64,000 nt of DNA from Chryseobacterium sp. (lineage in GTDB: Bacteria > Bacteroidota > Bacteroidia > Flavobacteriales > Weeksellaceae): assembly GCA_031286615.1 (NCBI GenBank), contig JAITUA010000015.1, positions 434,001 through 498,000 on the forward strand, in the 5' to 3' direction. The translations under genes were made by a program, and so were the position numbers. Of the stretch, positions 35,515 to 44,922 are shown one piece after another (within the stretch, counting starts at the first letter, position 1; every line of letters starts with the position of its first letter). The notes below the pieces were generated by a model. The model saw only the letters and a list, made by a program, of their open reading frames with translations, ran no database searches and was not told the DNA's origin.

Positions 35515-36114
35515 ATGAGAGAATTAATTAAATTCATTGCTGTTGTAATGATAACATTCACAATGACGCAATGTACAAAATCGGAAACGGCTCAGGCTGA
35601 AAAACATGCAGAAACTTCACAAGCCGTTTCTGAAAAAGAAAACCATAAGCATGATGATAAAGATGATTTGAAATATGTAAGCCGGGAAGTTCAGGTAAAA
35701 GGAGATGTAGTCAATCCGCTTACCTTAACCGTAGATTCTTTGAAGAAAATGAATGTGAAGGAACTCAATGACTTCAAAATTGTCTGTCAGAGCGGTTTAA
35801 CCAAAGACAGTATAGAATCTACAAAAGCAGTACTTCTTACTGATATTTTAGATAAAGCAAAAATTGCCCAAAAGGACCACAAAGACCGTAATTTTTACAT
35901 TGTTGCCCGTGCTTCAGATGATTACAAGGCTACATTTTCCTGGGCAGAATTATTCAACAATCCGGCAGGGGAGAAAGTATATGTAGTGTTTGAACAAAAC
36001 GGAGAACCACTCAAGAAAAAAGGGGAAATGATTGTGGTAAGCCTTTCCGATACCAAAACAGGCCCGCGTCACGTAAAATGGCTGAAAAGCATAGAAGTGA
36101 CCAGAGTAAAATAA
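35515..36114 (+). CDS. Molybdopterin-binding-fold (SUOX-like) lipoprotein
   Basis: The 199-residue protein has a lipoprotein signal (TFTMTQCTKSE, Cys about residue 20), a His/charged linker and a single oxidoreductase molybdopterin-binding domain: NPLTLTVDSLKKM, FKIVCQSGLTKDSIES (Cys at the usual Mo-ligand position), VLLTDILDKAKI and GPRHVKWLKSIEVTRV. It lacks the second (dimerisation) domain of sulfite oxidase and any heme site. Encoded among Moco genes and facing the periplasm, it could bind Moco or another pterin; activity is unknown. Confidence 0.78.
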   Translation: MRELIKFIAVVMITFTMTQCTKSETAQAEKHAETSQAVSEKENHKHDDKDDLKYVSREVQVKGDVVNPLTLTVDSLKKMNVKELNDFKIVCQSGLTKDSIESTKAVLLTDILDKAKIAQKDHKDRNFYIVARASDDYKATFSWAELFNNPAGEKVYVVFEQNGEPLKKKGEMIVVSLSDTKTGPRHVKWLKSIEVTRVK

Positions 36115-36143
36115 TTAAATTGAAAATTTCAAAACGAAAAAAG

Positions 36144-37340
36144 ATGAACCATTTTATATCCGTTTCCGAAGCCAGAAAAATCATTCAGGATCAAATTTTC
36201 ACAACAGAGAAAACGGAACTTTTACTTTTAGAAGCACAGGGATTTTATGCTGCAGAAGAAATACGGGCAACTTTAGATGTTCCCTCTTTTGATAACTCAG
36301 CAATGGATGGATATGGTTTTCGTTTTGAAGACCTTGAAGATTTTGCAGAATTGAAGGTTACCCAAATCATTCCCGCAGGCGTTTCAAAGAATGATTTTGT
36401 TTTAGGCAGGGGAGAAGCCGTTCGCATTTTTACAGGTGCTAAAATTCCGGACGGTGTTGATACTGTGGTGATGCAGGAAAAGGTAAAACAGAATGAACAT
36501 CTTATTCATTTTGATACTAATGAAATTCAAAAGGGTGAAAATATTCGCCTGAAAGCTTCACAGACACAGTCAGGAACTGTAGTTGTTGAAAAAAATACAT
36601 ACATCAATCACGCATTGATCGGATTTCTGGCAGGATTTGGAATTGAAAAAGTTACGGTTTATCAGCGTCTGAAAATAGGACTTGTTTTCACTGGAAATGA
36701 ATTGGTTGAACTGGGAAATCCTTTGGCAGAAGGTGAAATTTACAATTCCAACAGATATACTTTACAAGCGGCTTTAGCAGAAATCAATCATCAGTTTTCG
36801 TGTATAAAGCATGCTCAAGATACAGAAGATGCAACGTTTCATGCGATTAAAGAAGCTTTAGATCATAATGATATTGTACTCATAACAGGCGGAATCTCGG
36901 TCGGGGATTATGACTATGTGAAACCTGCTCTGGAAAAACTTGACGTTAAAGAATTATTCTACAAAATCAGGCAAAAACCTGGAAAACCGTTGTTCTTCGG
37001 AAAGCAAAATAAGAAATTTGTTTTTGCATTACCCGGAAATCCTGCTTCTGTTTTTTCCTGTTACCATCAGTATGTGAAGCCATTTCTGCTTGGATGTTTC
37101 GGGCGTCAGAACTTTGAAGAAGAAGTGGATTTTGCTATTTCAGAATCCTACGTAAGAAAAAAAAACAATGAGCAGACTCAGTTTCTGAAGGCATTCTATT
37201 CCAGAGGAAATGTTCGTATTCTCAACGGTCAGGAATCCTATAAAATGAATTCGGCAGCTCAGGCCAATTGTCTGGTAGAGTTTTCTGAAACGACCATAGA
37301 AATAAATATTGGTGAAAAAGTGAAAATATGGAAAATCTGA
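36144..37340 (+). CDS. moeA: Molybdopterin molybdenumtransferase MoeA
   Basis: From the ATG at 36144 the protein has 398 residues with FISVSEARKII, DNSAMDGYGF, RIFTGAKIPDGVDTVVMQE, GDYDYVKP and FALPGNPASVFSCYHQY, the hallmarks of MoeA, which inserts molybdate into molybdopterin-AMP. An in-frame ATG at 36078 lies in the previous gene. The stop overlaps the start of the ModE-like gene. Confidence 0.96.
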   Translation: MNHFISVSEARKIIQDQIFTTEKTELLLLEAQGFYAAEEIRATLDVPSFDNSAMDGYGFRFEDLEDFAELKVTQIIPAGVSKNDFVLGRGEAVRIFTGAKIPDGVDTVVMQEKVKQNEHLIHFDTNEIQKGENIRLKASQTQSGTVVVEKNTYINHALIGFLAGFGIEKVTVYQRLKIGLVFTGNELVELGNPLAEGEIYNSNRYTLQAALAEINHQFSCIKHAQDTEDATFHAIKEALDHNDIVLITGGISVGDYDYVKPALEKLDVKELFYKIRQKPGKPLFFGKQNKKFVFALPGNPASVFSCYHQYVKPFLLGCFGRQNFEEEVDFAISESYVRKKNNEQTQFLKAFYSRGNVRILNGQESYKMNSAAQANCLVEFSETTIEINIGEKVKIWKI

Positions 37341-37651
37341 AAATCAAAGGCAGGATATGGATAGAAACCGGATCGGGTTTGAAGATTGGTATCGGAAGAG
37401 CCAGGCTTTTAGAACATATTCATCAGTTGGGAAGTATCGCAGAAGCAGCAAAAGCACTGAAAATACCCTATCGGAAAGCCTGGGGAATCGTGCGTGATAT
37501 TAATTCTAATGCCTCCTGTGAAATTGTTACAAAAGAAGTAGGTGGAAAATCCGGAGGGCAAAGCCAGCTCACTGATTACGGAAAACTCATCGTTGAAAAA
37601 TTCAAAACAGCAGAAGAGTCTTTTTTGAAATTCTCAAAAGAAACCATTTAA
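37328..37651 (+). CDS. ModE-like winged-helix regulator
   Basis: The 107-residue protein matches the N-terminal DNA-binding half of ModE (KIGIGRARLLEHIHQLGSIAEAAKALKIPYRKAWGIV and GGKSGGQSQLTDYGKLIV). It has no C-terminal molbindin domains, so a direct molybdate sensor is missing; short forms of this kind are common. It overlaps moeA by 13 bases and probably regulates molybdenum genes. Confidence 0.88.
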   Translation: MENLKIKGRIWIETGSGLKIGIGRARLLEHIHQLGSIAEAAKALKIPYRKAWGIVRDINSNASCEIVTKEVGGKSGGQSQLTDYGKLIVEKFKTAEESFLKFSKETI

Positions 37652-37656
37652 ATACT

Positions 37657-38223
37657 ATGAAAGCAGTTGTTTTAGCAGGAGGTCAAAGCTCCAGAATGGG
37701 TCAGGACAAAGCCCTGATGAAGCTGGGTGAGAAAACTGTAATAGAGTATGTAATAGATAATCTGTCACAGGTTTTTGATGAGGTTTATATTTCTGGTAAC
37801 CATTCAAATTATCCTGATTCTAAAGAAATTATTAAAGACGTTATTGCTCATAAAGGCCCGATGGGCGGAATTCTTTCTGCCTTAGAATACTGTAAAGACG
37901 ATATTTTTATCTGCAGCTGTGATATGCCTTTCTTTTCATCAGAATTAATAAAGAAGATGCTTCAAACAAAAGAGGAAAACAGGATAAACATAGCGCAATA
38001 TCAGGAAAAAGTGTATCCGGTTGTGGGTATTTACCCTTATCGCTTTCTGGATGCCTTCACAAAATCAATAGAAAAAGAAAATCTAAAAATGATGCATTTT
38101 CTTCAGCAGCAAAATGCCAATTATATAAAGTTTAGGGGTGATTTTGAAAGTCAGTTTTTGAATATCAATACACCGGAATGTTTTAAGAATGCTGAAATTT
38201 TAATCAAAGAGTTAAGATCATGA
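37657..38223 (+). CDS. mobA: Molybdenum cofactor guanylyltransferase MobA
   Basis: The 188-residue protein has the nucleotidyltransferase loop VLAGGQSSRMGQDKALM at the N-terminus, ISGNHSNYP, GPMGGILSALEYC and CDMPFFSSELI. MobA adds GMP to Moco to give the bis-MGD form needed by the Nas/Nap-type reductase encoded upstream. Its stop overlaps the TonB receptor start by 4 bases. Confidence 0.94.
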   Translation: MKAVVLAGGQSSRMGQDKALMKLGEKTVIEYVIDNLSQVFDEVYISGNHSNYPDSKEIIKDVIAHKGPMGGILSALEYCKDDIFICSCDMPFFSSELIKKMLQTKEENRINIAQYQEKVYPVVGIYPYRFLDAFTKSIEKENLKMMHFLQQQNANYIKFRGDFESQFLNINTPECFKNAEILIKELRS

Positions 38224-40283
38224 AAAAGAATTATGTGATTGCAGGTGCAATTTTATTTTCACTGAATATGTTTGCACAAGAACAGATAAAGACTGATACC
38301 TTACAGAAGCTGTATGAAATTCAGGAGGTCAATATCCATGGAAAAGAAAAAAATGAAGGACCCATTACCAGAATTGATGCTAAGCTGATGCAGGATTTCA
38401 ACAAAATGAATGTGGTAGATGCAGTCAATCTACTGCCGGGTGTAGGCATCACGCAGATGGGAGCAAGAAATGAAGGAAGCATTCTGGTAAGAGGATTTAA
38501 TTCTCTCAGAACACCGGTTTTTTATGACGGAATTCCTATTTATACCCCTTATGATGGTAATTTTGATTTGAGCCGCTTCACCACTTTTGATATCAACAGT
38601 ATTTCCGTGGAAAAAGGATTGGTTTCCGTTCAATATGGCCCCAATACAATGGGTGGTGCTGTGAACATTATATCCAGAAAACCTGTAAAGGCCTTAGATA
38701 TTGACGGGCAGTCAGGCGTAGGTTTTGCTGACGGAACGGGTATTAACTCTTATTTTACGTCACTCAACATCGGAACAAGACAAAATAAATATTACCTGAT
38801 GGGGTCTGCTTCCATATTGAAAATTGATAATTATTTAATTTCCAGAAAGTTTGACCGTACAGAACTACAGCCGTCATTGGAAAGAGAAAATTCCGGATCT
38901 GTTGATACCAGATTAAGTGCCAAATTTGGGTATACACCTAACAAAACAGATGAATATTCATTGAGTATTCTTTCGCAAAATGCTGAAAAGAATATCTCAC
39001 CCAATGCTTATAATAAAGGAAACAGCAATTGGCGCGATTACCCGGTATATGATAAGAAAAGTATATACATTAAAACAAAGACCTTAGTTGCTCCGAAAAC
39101 GTTCCTGAATTTTACAGGATATTACGATACCTATTACAATAAAATGAAACAGTATGACGATAATACCTATACTTTGCTCAACAAGAATTCCTCTTTTTCG
39201 AGCGTGTATGATGACTATTCATTAGGTGCGATCCTCAATCTGACCACTGAAGTGGTTAAAAACAATGTCATTACGCTTTCTGTGAATAATAAATATGATT
39301 CACATACAGAATACAATGAAGAAATTTTAGCTGACAGCACTTCAGGGCAAAAGTTCAAAGCCGGAGAACCGGAACAAAACTATAAAGACAACACTTTTTA
39401 CGTTGGTTTAGAAGATGTTGTGACTATCAATTCCTTTTTAAAAGCAGTTGTTGGGGCATCTTTTAATTCAAGAAACAACATCAAAGCTCAGGAATACGGA
39501 ACTCATTATGAGACAGGCGAAAAAAATGTTTTATATGACTTCCCGAAAGGATCTGATCATGCATTTGATTACAAAGGAGGAATTATTATACAACCTTTTA
39601 AAAATCATACCATTACAGCATCCGCATCCAAAAGATCAAGATTTGCTTCTCAGAAAGAAAGATATTCCAGCCGTTTTGGAAATCAGGTTCCCAATCCGGA
39701 TTTAAAATCAGAATATACATGGGCTTACGACCTTACTTATTCAGCAAAATTGGGGAATAAGTTCAACTATGAAGTTTCAGGATTTATCAATACGATACGG
39801 GATGCCATTTTTGCAAGAACAGTGGGATCTCAGGACAATGGAAATCCCATTATCCAGAATGTAAATATCGGTAAGGCAATATTCCAGGGATATGAGCTGG
39901 CCCTGAATTATATCCCGGTAAAGAATATAACGTTGGGAGCCAATTACAGTTATATTGATATGAAAGATATGACGGATGGAAGTAATGAGAAATTTACCGA
40001 TGTTCCTAACCATAAAATGATGGCTTACACAAAATTAGAAGCTCCGTCGCTTCGCTCTGTCCTTAATGTCAATGTAGAATTTTATGGAAAAAGATATATA
40101 ACAAGTACAGGAGATCAGGCACCTGAATTTACCTTGGTGAATGCCAAACTCTCTGTAAATATTGTAAAAGGGGTAAACTTTGACTTCGGTGTAAGAAACC
40201 TGTTAGATAGAAATTATTATCTGTCTTATGGCTATCCGAAAGAAGGAAGATCATTCATAACAGCATTAAATTATCACTTTTAA
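38220..40283 (+). CDS. TonB-dependent outer-membrane receptor in the molybdenum operon
   Basis: The 687-residue protein has a signal peptide (LFSLNMFAQ), a plug domain (GVGITQMGARNEGSILVRGF, VEKGLVSVQYGPNTMGGAVNIISRKP) and a long barrel ending LNYHF with aromatic C-terminus. No carboxypeptidase-like extension is present. It overlaps mobA and is followed by moaD 10 bp downstream, so it is translated with the Moco genes. The natural inference is uptake of molybdate or a molybdenum chelate, but the ligand cannot be read from sequence. Confidence 0.9.
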   Translation: MKKNYVIAGAILFSLNMFAQEQIKTDTLQKLYEIQEVNIHGKEKNEGPITRIDAKLMQDFNKMNVVDAVNLLPGVGITQMGARNEGSILVRGFNSLRTPVFYDGIPIYTPYDGNFDLSRFTTFDINSISVEKGLVSVQYGPNTMGGAVNIISRKPVKALDIDGQSGVGFADGTGINSYFTSLNIGTRQNKYYLMGSASILKIDNYLISRKFDRTELQPSLERENSGSVDTRLSAKFGYTPNKTDEYSLSILSQNAEKNISPNAYNKGNSNWRDYPVYDKKSIYIKTKTLVAPKTFLNFTGYYDTYYNKMKQYDDNTYTLLNKNSSFSSVYDDYSLGAILNLTTEVVKNNVITLSVNNKYDSHTEYNEEILADSTSGQKFKAGEPEQNYKDNTFYVGLEDVVTINSFLKAVVGASFNSRNNIKAQEYGTHYETGEKNVLYDFPKGSDHAFDYKGGIIIQPFKNHTITASASKRSRFASQKERYSSRFGNQVPNPDLKSEYTWAYDLTYSAKLGNKFNYEVSGFINTIRDAIFARTVGSQDNGNPIIQNVNIGKAIFQGYELALNYIPVKNITLGANYSYIDMKDMTDGSNEKFTDVPNHKMMAYTKLEAPSLRSVLNVNVEFYGKRYITSTGDQAPEFTLVNAKLSVNIVKGVNFDFGVRNLLDRNYYLSYGYPKEGRSFITALNYHF

Positions 40284-40293
40284 AAATAAAATA

Positions 40294-40527
40294 ATGACAC
40301 TTAAAATATTTGGAAAACTTACAGACATCTTCAAGAACAGTCAATATGATTTGGACACGGAAAAAATCAATAATGTTTCTGATTTAAAAAAACTGTTGTA
40401 TGAAAAATTTCCGGCTTTAAAAGAACTTATATTTTTAATTGTAGTGAATGGAGTAAAGGCTGAAGACGGAGAACCTATTTCCGGTGATGCAGAAATCGCT
40501 TTGCTGCCGCCTTATTCAGGAGGTTGA
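40294..40527 (+). CDS. moaD: Molybdopterin synthase small subunit MoaD
   Basis: The 77-residue ubiquitin-like protein ends in the required Gly-Gly (ALLPPYSGG), the site of thiocarboxylation. It supplies sulfur for the dithiolene of molybdopterin with MoaE (41697). Confidence 0.93.
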   Translation: MTLKIFGKLTDIFKNSQYDLDTEKINNVSDLKKLLYEKFPALKELIFLIVVNGVKAEDGEPISGDAEIALLPPYSGG

Positions 40528-40614
40528 TTTTAATAATCTGATAATCAGTAGGAATGAAAGCCATTGAGTAAACAATTGGCTAACCTTATGTTGCAAATAA
40601 AAACTTTTTTAAGA

Positions 40615-41700
40615 ATGGATTTAAAAAGATACAACAGACAAATGATACTCCCGGACTTCGGAATCACTGCACAGGAAAAACTCGCTGGATCTTCAGTTTT
40701 GGTTGTCGGTGCAGGAGGTTTGGGGTGTCCCGTTCTTCAGATTCTGGTTTCTTCCGGAATAGGAGCAATAGGAATCGTTGATTTTGATATTGTAGAGATG
40801 GATAATCTCCACAGGCAGTTTCTGTACGATGAACAGGATGTGGGAACACCAAAAGTTATTGCCGCAGTTGAACATTTGAATAAGATGAATACAGATACTG
40901 AGATTGCAGCATTTCAGGAAATGCTTACATCAGATAATGTATTTTCCATTATTCATAATTTCGATGTCATTGTAGACTGTACGGATAATTTTACAACCCG
41001 GTATTTACTCAATGATGCCTGCGTTCTGTTGAAAAAACCATTGGTCTATGCATCTATTTTCAGGCATGAAGGCCAGATTTCTGTTTTCAATGTGGAAAAG
41101 GACAATAAGGTAACCAATTATCGTGATCTTTTTCCGGTACCACCCAATCAGAATGAAGTCCCTGATTGTAACGAAGCAGGAGTTTTACCGGCGCATTCGG
41201 CTGTGATAGGTACTTTTCAGGCTAATGAAGTAATCAAGCTGTTAATTGGCTCAGAAGATGTGCTGATTCATAAACTGTTGTCTTTCAATACCAGAAATTA
41301 CCAATCAATGATTGTTAATTTTAATCCAGGCAAAGAAAAATCAGGACCCGAAACAATTGAACAATTTAAAAATTTCAACTATGAAGAATTCTGTAATATC
41401 AGGAAAGAAAATGACATTCCGTCAACTGCAGACTTACAGACATTCCTGAGTCAGAAAAACAGCATTCTGATTGATGTTCGGGAAACAGATGAGCTGCCGA
41501 GATTAAGTTCATTCCAGGCTTTGGAAATTCCGTTAGCTTCTCTCGAACAGAATTTGAAAACATTAGAAAACTACGAGAATCTCTGCTTTATCTGTGCTTC
41601 AGGAAAAAGAAGCAGAAAGGCACTAGAACTTACAAAATCCTATTTTCCGGAAAAAGAAATCAAACATTTTCCAGCCGGAGCAAAATCAATATTATCATGA
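40615..41700 (+). CDS. moeB: MoeB/ThiF-type adenylyltransferase with C-terminal rhodanese domain
   Basis: Starting at MDLKRYNRQMILPDFG the protein has 361 residues: the E1-like ATP-binding domain (SSVLVVGAGGLGCPVLQ, DNLHRQFLYDEQDVG, DCTDNFTTRYLLND) and a C-terminal rhodanese domain with active-site loop CASGKRSRKAL. It adenylates MoaD and, through the rhodanese, may supply sulfur. The zinc CxxC motifs seen in many MoeB are not visible. A TTG start at 40564 is possible but not needed. Confidence 0.9.
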   Translation: MDLKRYNRQMILPDFGITAQEKLAGSSVLVVGAGGLGCPVLQILVSSGIGAIGIVDFDIVEMDNLHRQFLYDEQDVGTPKVIAAVEHLNKMNTDTEIAAFQEMLTSDNVFSIIHNFDVIVDCTDNFTTRYLLNDACVLLKKPLVYASIFRHEGQISVFNVEKDNKVTNYRDLFPVPPNQNEVPDCNEAGVLPAHSAVIGTFQANEVIKLLIGSEDVLIHKLLSFNTRNYQSMIVNFNPGKEKSGPETIEQFKNFNYEEFCNIRKENDIPSTADLQTFLSQKNSILIDVRETDELPRLSSFQALEIPLASLEQNLKTLENYENLCFICASGKRSRKALELTKSYFPEKEIKHFPAGAKSILS

Positions 41701-42134
41701 AAAAAATAAAAAATATATTTATTGAAGGCCCTATCAGTCCCTCATTTGTCGCAGAAAGTATCGCCAAGCATACCGTTAAAACCAATATTGGCGGACACAG
41801 TATTTTTCTGGGACAGATTCGTGAAGACGTGATTAATGATAAAAAAATTCAATACATGGAGTTTACTGCCTATCAGAAAATGGCATTGGAAAAAGCCCAT
41901 GATATCCGGGAAGAAATCATCTCAAAATATAAGCTGATATGTGCGCATATCTACCATTCATTAGGAAATATCAAGGTTGGCGAGATCTGTTTATTTGTCT
42001 TTACTTCTGCTGAGCATAGAAAAGAAGCCATCAATGCCTGTGACGAAATGGTAGATCGAATTAAGAAAGAAATTCCTTTGTGGGGAAAAGAGATTTTAGA
42101 AGATCAATCCCATACCTGGAAAGAAAACAGATAA
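41697..42134 (+). CDS. moaE: Molybdopterin synthase large subunit MoaE
   Basis: The 145-residue protein contains GGHSIFLGQIREDV, MEFTAYQKMALEKA, IYHSLGNIKVGEICLFVFTSAEHRKEA and PLWGKEILEDQSHTWKEN, matching MoaE and its catalytic lysine region. It converts cPMP to molybdopterin with thiocarboxylated MoaD. It overlaps the moeB stop by 4 bases. Confidence 0.95.
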   Translation: MKKIKNIFIEGPISPSFVAESIAKHTVKTNIGGHSIFLGQIREDVINDKKIQYMEFTAYQKMALEKAHDIREEIISKYKLICAHIYHSLGNIKVGEICLFVFTSAEHRKEAINACDEMVDRIKKEIPLWGKEILEDQSHTWKENR

Positions 42135-42174
42135 GCAAAAATAAGGAGTCAACAACAAAATTAATTACAGGAAT

Positions 42175-43080
42175 ATGGTCAATATCACCCACAAATGCAG
42201 TACACTTAGAAAAGCTATTGCCGAAGCAGTAGTTAGCGTAAGTTCACAGGATACGATCGATGCAATTGTAAATCATAAAGTTCCGAAAGGAAATGTATTT
42301 GAAATGTCAAAGACTGCAGGATTATTTGCAGCCAAAAGAACAAGCGATGTTATTCCGGACTGCCATCCGCTTCCGATAGAATATACCTCAATTCAGTTTG
42401 AAATCAGGAATCTTGATATTCATGTCACCTCAGAAATTCATACCATTTACAAGACCGGGGTAGAAGTGGAGGCCATGCATTCTGCTTCTGTAGTTGCACT
42501 CACAATGTATGATATGCTGAAGCCGATTGATAAGAATATTGAAATAAAAAGTATTAAACTGCTGGAGAAAAAAGGAGGAAAATCAGATCGTAAAGATTCT
42601 GGAGAAGGTATTGATGCATCCGTAATTGTTTGTTCAGATAGTATTTTTGCCGGAAAAAAAGAAGATAAAGCAGGAAAAGCGATTATTGCCGCTCTGGAAA
42701 AACATCATGTAGATATTAATGATTATGTTGTTATTCCTGATGAAATCAAGGAAATTCAGGAAAAAATAAAATCAGATGTAGAGCAGGGAACCAGGCTTAT
42801 CATGATCACGGGAGGAACCGGACTGTCAAAACGGGATGTAACCCCTGAAGCTGTTCGTCCTCTTCTGGAGCGGGAAATTCCCGGTGTTGCAGAAGCTATC
42901 AGAAGCTACGGGCAGCTGCGGACCCCTTATTCAATGCTTTCCAGAAGTCTGGCGGGTATGATTGGTGATACCCTTGTTATTGCCCTTCCAGGCTCTACAA
43001 AAGGAGCTGAGGAATCAATGGACGCCATATTTCCGGGAATTCTTCATATCTATAAAATAGTGGCTGGAGCCCAGCATTAA
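42175..43080 (+). CDS. Fused MoaC and MogA/MoaB protein
   Basis: Residues 1-~150 are MoaC (NITHKCSTLRKAIAEA, DVIPDCHPLPIEY, GVEVEAMHSASVVALTMYDM), which makes cyclic pyranopterin monophosphate. Residues ~165-301 are a MogA/MoaB domain (VIVCSDSIFAGKKEDKAG, ITGGTGLSKRDVTPEAV, LPGSTKGAEESM), which adenylates molybdopterin. The fusion joins the first and a late step of Moco synthesis in one chain; such fusions are known in Bacteroidota. Confidence 0.93.
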   Translation: MVNITHKCSTLRKAIAEAVVSVSSQDTIDAIVNHKVPKGNVFEMSKTAGLFAAKRTSDVIPDCHPLPIEYTSIQFEIRNLDIHVTSEIHTIYKTGVEVEAMHSASVVALTMYDMLKPIDKNIEIKSIKLLEKKGGKSDRKDSGEGIDASVIVCSDSIFAGKKEDKAGKAIIAALEKHHVDINDYVVIPDEIKEIQEKIKSDVEQGTRLIMITGGTGLSKRDVTPEAVRPLLEREIPGVAEAIRSYGQLRTPYSMLSRSLAGMIGDTLVIALPGSTKGAEESMDAIFPGILHIYKIVAGAQH

Positions 43081-43124
43081 AAAGGAGTAAAATCAACACA
43101 ATATAATAATCTAAATATTTAAAA

Positions 43125-43349
43125 ATGAGCATCAATATCCAATCTGCGTTAGGAGAATATCTGTTTTTAGCCATGGGAGAATGTAACGGACATAAAGTCG
43201 TTATGGGAATTGGCTACACCTTTGAATATGCTGATAAAAAAGCAAAACAATTTGAGTCATCAAGTGGCGGAACTGTTAAATACATTGATATTTCTGTGAT
43301 AAAAACCGGTGATAAAGAAAAATGTAAAACATTGGAAAAACTAAAGTAA
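43125..43349 (+). CDS. Small cytoplasmic protein of unknown function in the Moco operon
   Basis: The 74-residue protein (MSINIQSALGEYLFLAMGEC start, SSGGTVKYIDISVI core) has no signal peptide or membrane helix and two cysteines. It is preceded by an A-rich leader 44 bp after the MoaC-MogA gene and followed by modA. Position suggests a role in molybdenum handling, but no family is recognised. Confidence 0.7.
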   Translation: MSINIQSALGEYLFLAMGECNGHKVVMGIGYTFEYADKKAKQFESSSGGTVKYIDISVIKTGDKEKCKTLEKLK

Positions 43350-43438
43350 TTTTGTTTTGTAATGCTTTGATTGATCAGAAAACCTTATCTTTTTAATCAG
43401 ATAATAATTTTACATCTTTCTTTTATGAAGTTAATGTT

Positions 43439-44239
43439 ATGAATAAATTGACTCAGTTAAAACTTGTATTAAGTATATTTTTAATTTCATTTGTAATTTT
43501 CAGTTGCAAAAAAAAGCAACCGGACAGTAAGAACAACCATGAAAGTTCTGTAATTTCTGTTGCTGCAGCTGCCAATCTTAGAGATGTTTTAGAAGAATTC
43601 AAAGACGCTTATGTAAAAGAAAACTCTGGTAGAAAAGTTGAAATTACCTATGCTTCTTCAGGATTGCTGGTTCAGCAAATAATAAACGGAGCACCTTTTG
43701 ATCTGTTTCTTTCAGCGGATTCTTCATTTCCTGAAAAGCTTAAAGATACCCATAAAGCTTTCGGGAATTCTTCAGTCTATACGTATGGAAGAATTGCTTT
43801 GTGGAGCTCGAATTTAGACGTTTCGGAAGGTCTGAAGCTTGTATTAAATCCGAAAGTAAAAAAAATAGCCATTGCCAACCCGAAATTGGCTCCTTACGGA
43901 AAAAATGCCGTTGAAGCTTTGAAAAAATCCGGTTTCTATACGATGATTGAACATAAAATTGTCTGGGCTGAAAATATTAATCAGGCAGCACAATTTGCCT
44001 CTTCCGGTAATGCTGATATTGCCTTTGTTGCTCTTTCCAATGTGATAGGTAAAGAAATGACGGGAAAAGGGAAATTTTATGAGCTTTCAGAACAGGAATC
44101 ATCACCAATTCCGCAAAGCGGTATTATTCTGAAAGGAAAGAAAACAACGGAAGCTCAGCTTTTTTTCGATTTTATTAAAAGTGAAAAAGCAATCAAAATC
44201 TGGAAAAAATATGGCTATAAACCTGTAATTAAATTCTAA
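43439..44239 (+). CDS. modA: Molybdate ABC transporter substrate-binding lipoprotein ModA
   Basis: The 266-residue protein has a lipoprotein signal (FVIFSCKKK, Cys about 23) and the ModA blocks SVAAAANLRDVLEEF, ASSGLLVQQIINGAPFDLFLSAD, IAIANPKLAPYGKNAVEAL and SSPIPQSGIILKG. It captures molybdate in the periplasm for ModBC. Its stop overlaps the modB ATG by one base. Confidence 0.95.
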   Translation: MNKLTQLKLVLSIFLISFVIFSCKKKQPDSKNNHESSVISVAAAANLRDVLEEFKDAYVKENSGRKVEITYASSGLLVQQIINGAPFDLFLSADSSFPEKLKDTHKAFGNSSVYTYGRIALWSSNLDVSEGLKLVLNPKVKKIAIANPKLAPYGKNAVEALKKSGFYTMIEHKIVWAENINQAAQFASSGNADIAFVALSNVIGKEMTGKGKFYELSEQESSPIPQSGIILKGKKTTEAQLFFDFIKSEKAIKIWKKYGYKPVIKF

Positions 44240-44922
44240 TGCTGGATCAGGATTTTGTTTATACCTTACTTCTCACCGGAAAATTGGCACTCGTGACCAC
44301 TACTATTCTGGTTATCATTGGCATTCCAGTGGCTTACTGGATTACCTATTCACGGTTTAAACTGAAATTTATCGTAGAAGCGCTCATCTGTATGCCTATG
44401 GTTTTGCCGCCAACGGTGATGGGATATTACCTTTTGGTGGCCTTTAGCCCTGATAATGCTTTTGGACAGTTTTTAGAACAATATTTTGATGTCCGGCTTG
44501 CTTTTTCATTTAACGGAATTGTTATTGCAAGTATTATCGCCAACTTACCTTTCATGATTCAGCCTCTTCAGAACGGTTTCTCCTCATTGTCCGATGAGTT
44601 GAGGCAGGCTTCCTATACGATGGGTAAATCCAAAATTGTTACGCTGATTAAAGTTCTTCTTCCCAACATCAAAACTTCCGTTATTACCGGAATTGCTCTT
44701 ACGTTTGCACATTGTATTGGCGAATTTGGTATTGTCATTATGGTGGGCGGAAACATTCCTAAAGAAACAAGAATAGCATCTGTTGCAATATATGACCAGG
44801 TTCAGGCTCTCAATTTTGAAGCCGCAAACCGATATGCATTTGTACTTTTTATTCTTTCATTTCTTACTTTAGTGCTGATTTATAGTATCAACCGTAAAGT
44901 TAATATGACAACATTCCGATGA
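44239..44922 (+). CDS. modB: Molybdate ABC transporter permease ModB
   Basis: The 227-residue protein has about five membrane helices and the ABC permease EAA loop SDELRQASYTMGKSKIVTLIKVLLPNIKTSVITGIALTFAHCIGEFG. Conserved ALICMPMVLPPTVMGYYLLV is typical of ModB. It forms the membrane channel with ModC, which overlaps its end by 4 bases. Confidence 0.95.
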   Translation: MLDQDFVYTLLLTGKLALVTTTILVIIGIPVAYWITYSRFKLKFIVEALICMPMVLPPTVMGYYLLVAFSPDNAFGQFLEQYFDVRLAFSFNGIVIASIIANLPFMIQPLQNGFSSLSDELRQASYTMGKSKIVTLIKVLLPNIKTSVITGIALTFAHCIGEFGIVIMVGGNIPKETRIASVAIYDQVQALNFEAANRYAFVLFILSFLTLVLIYSINRKVNMTTFR

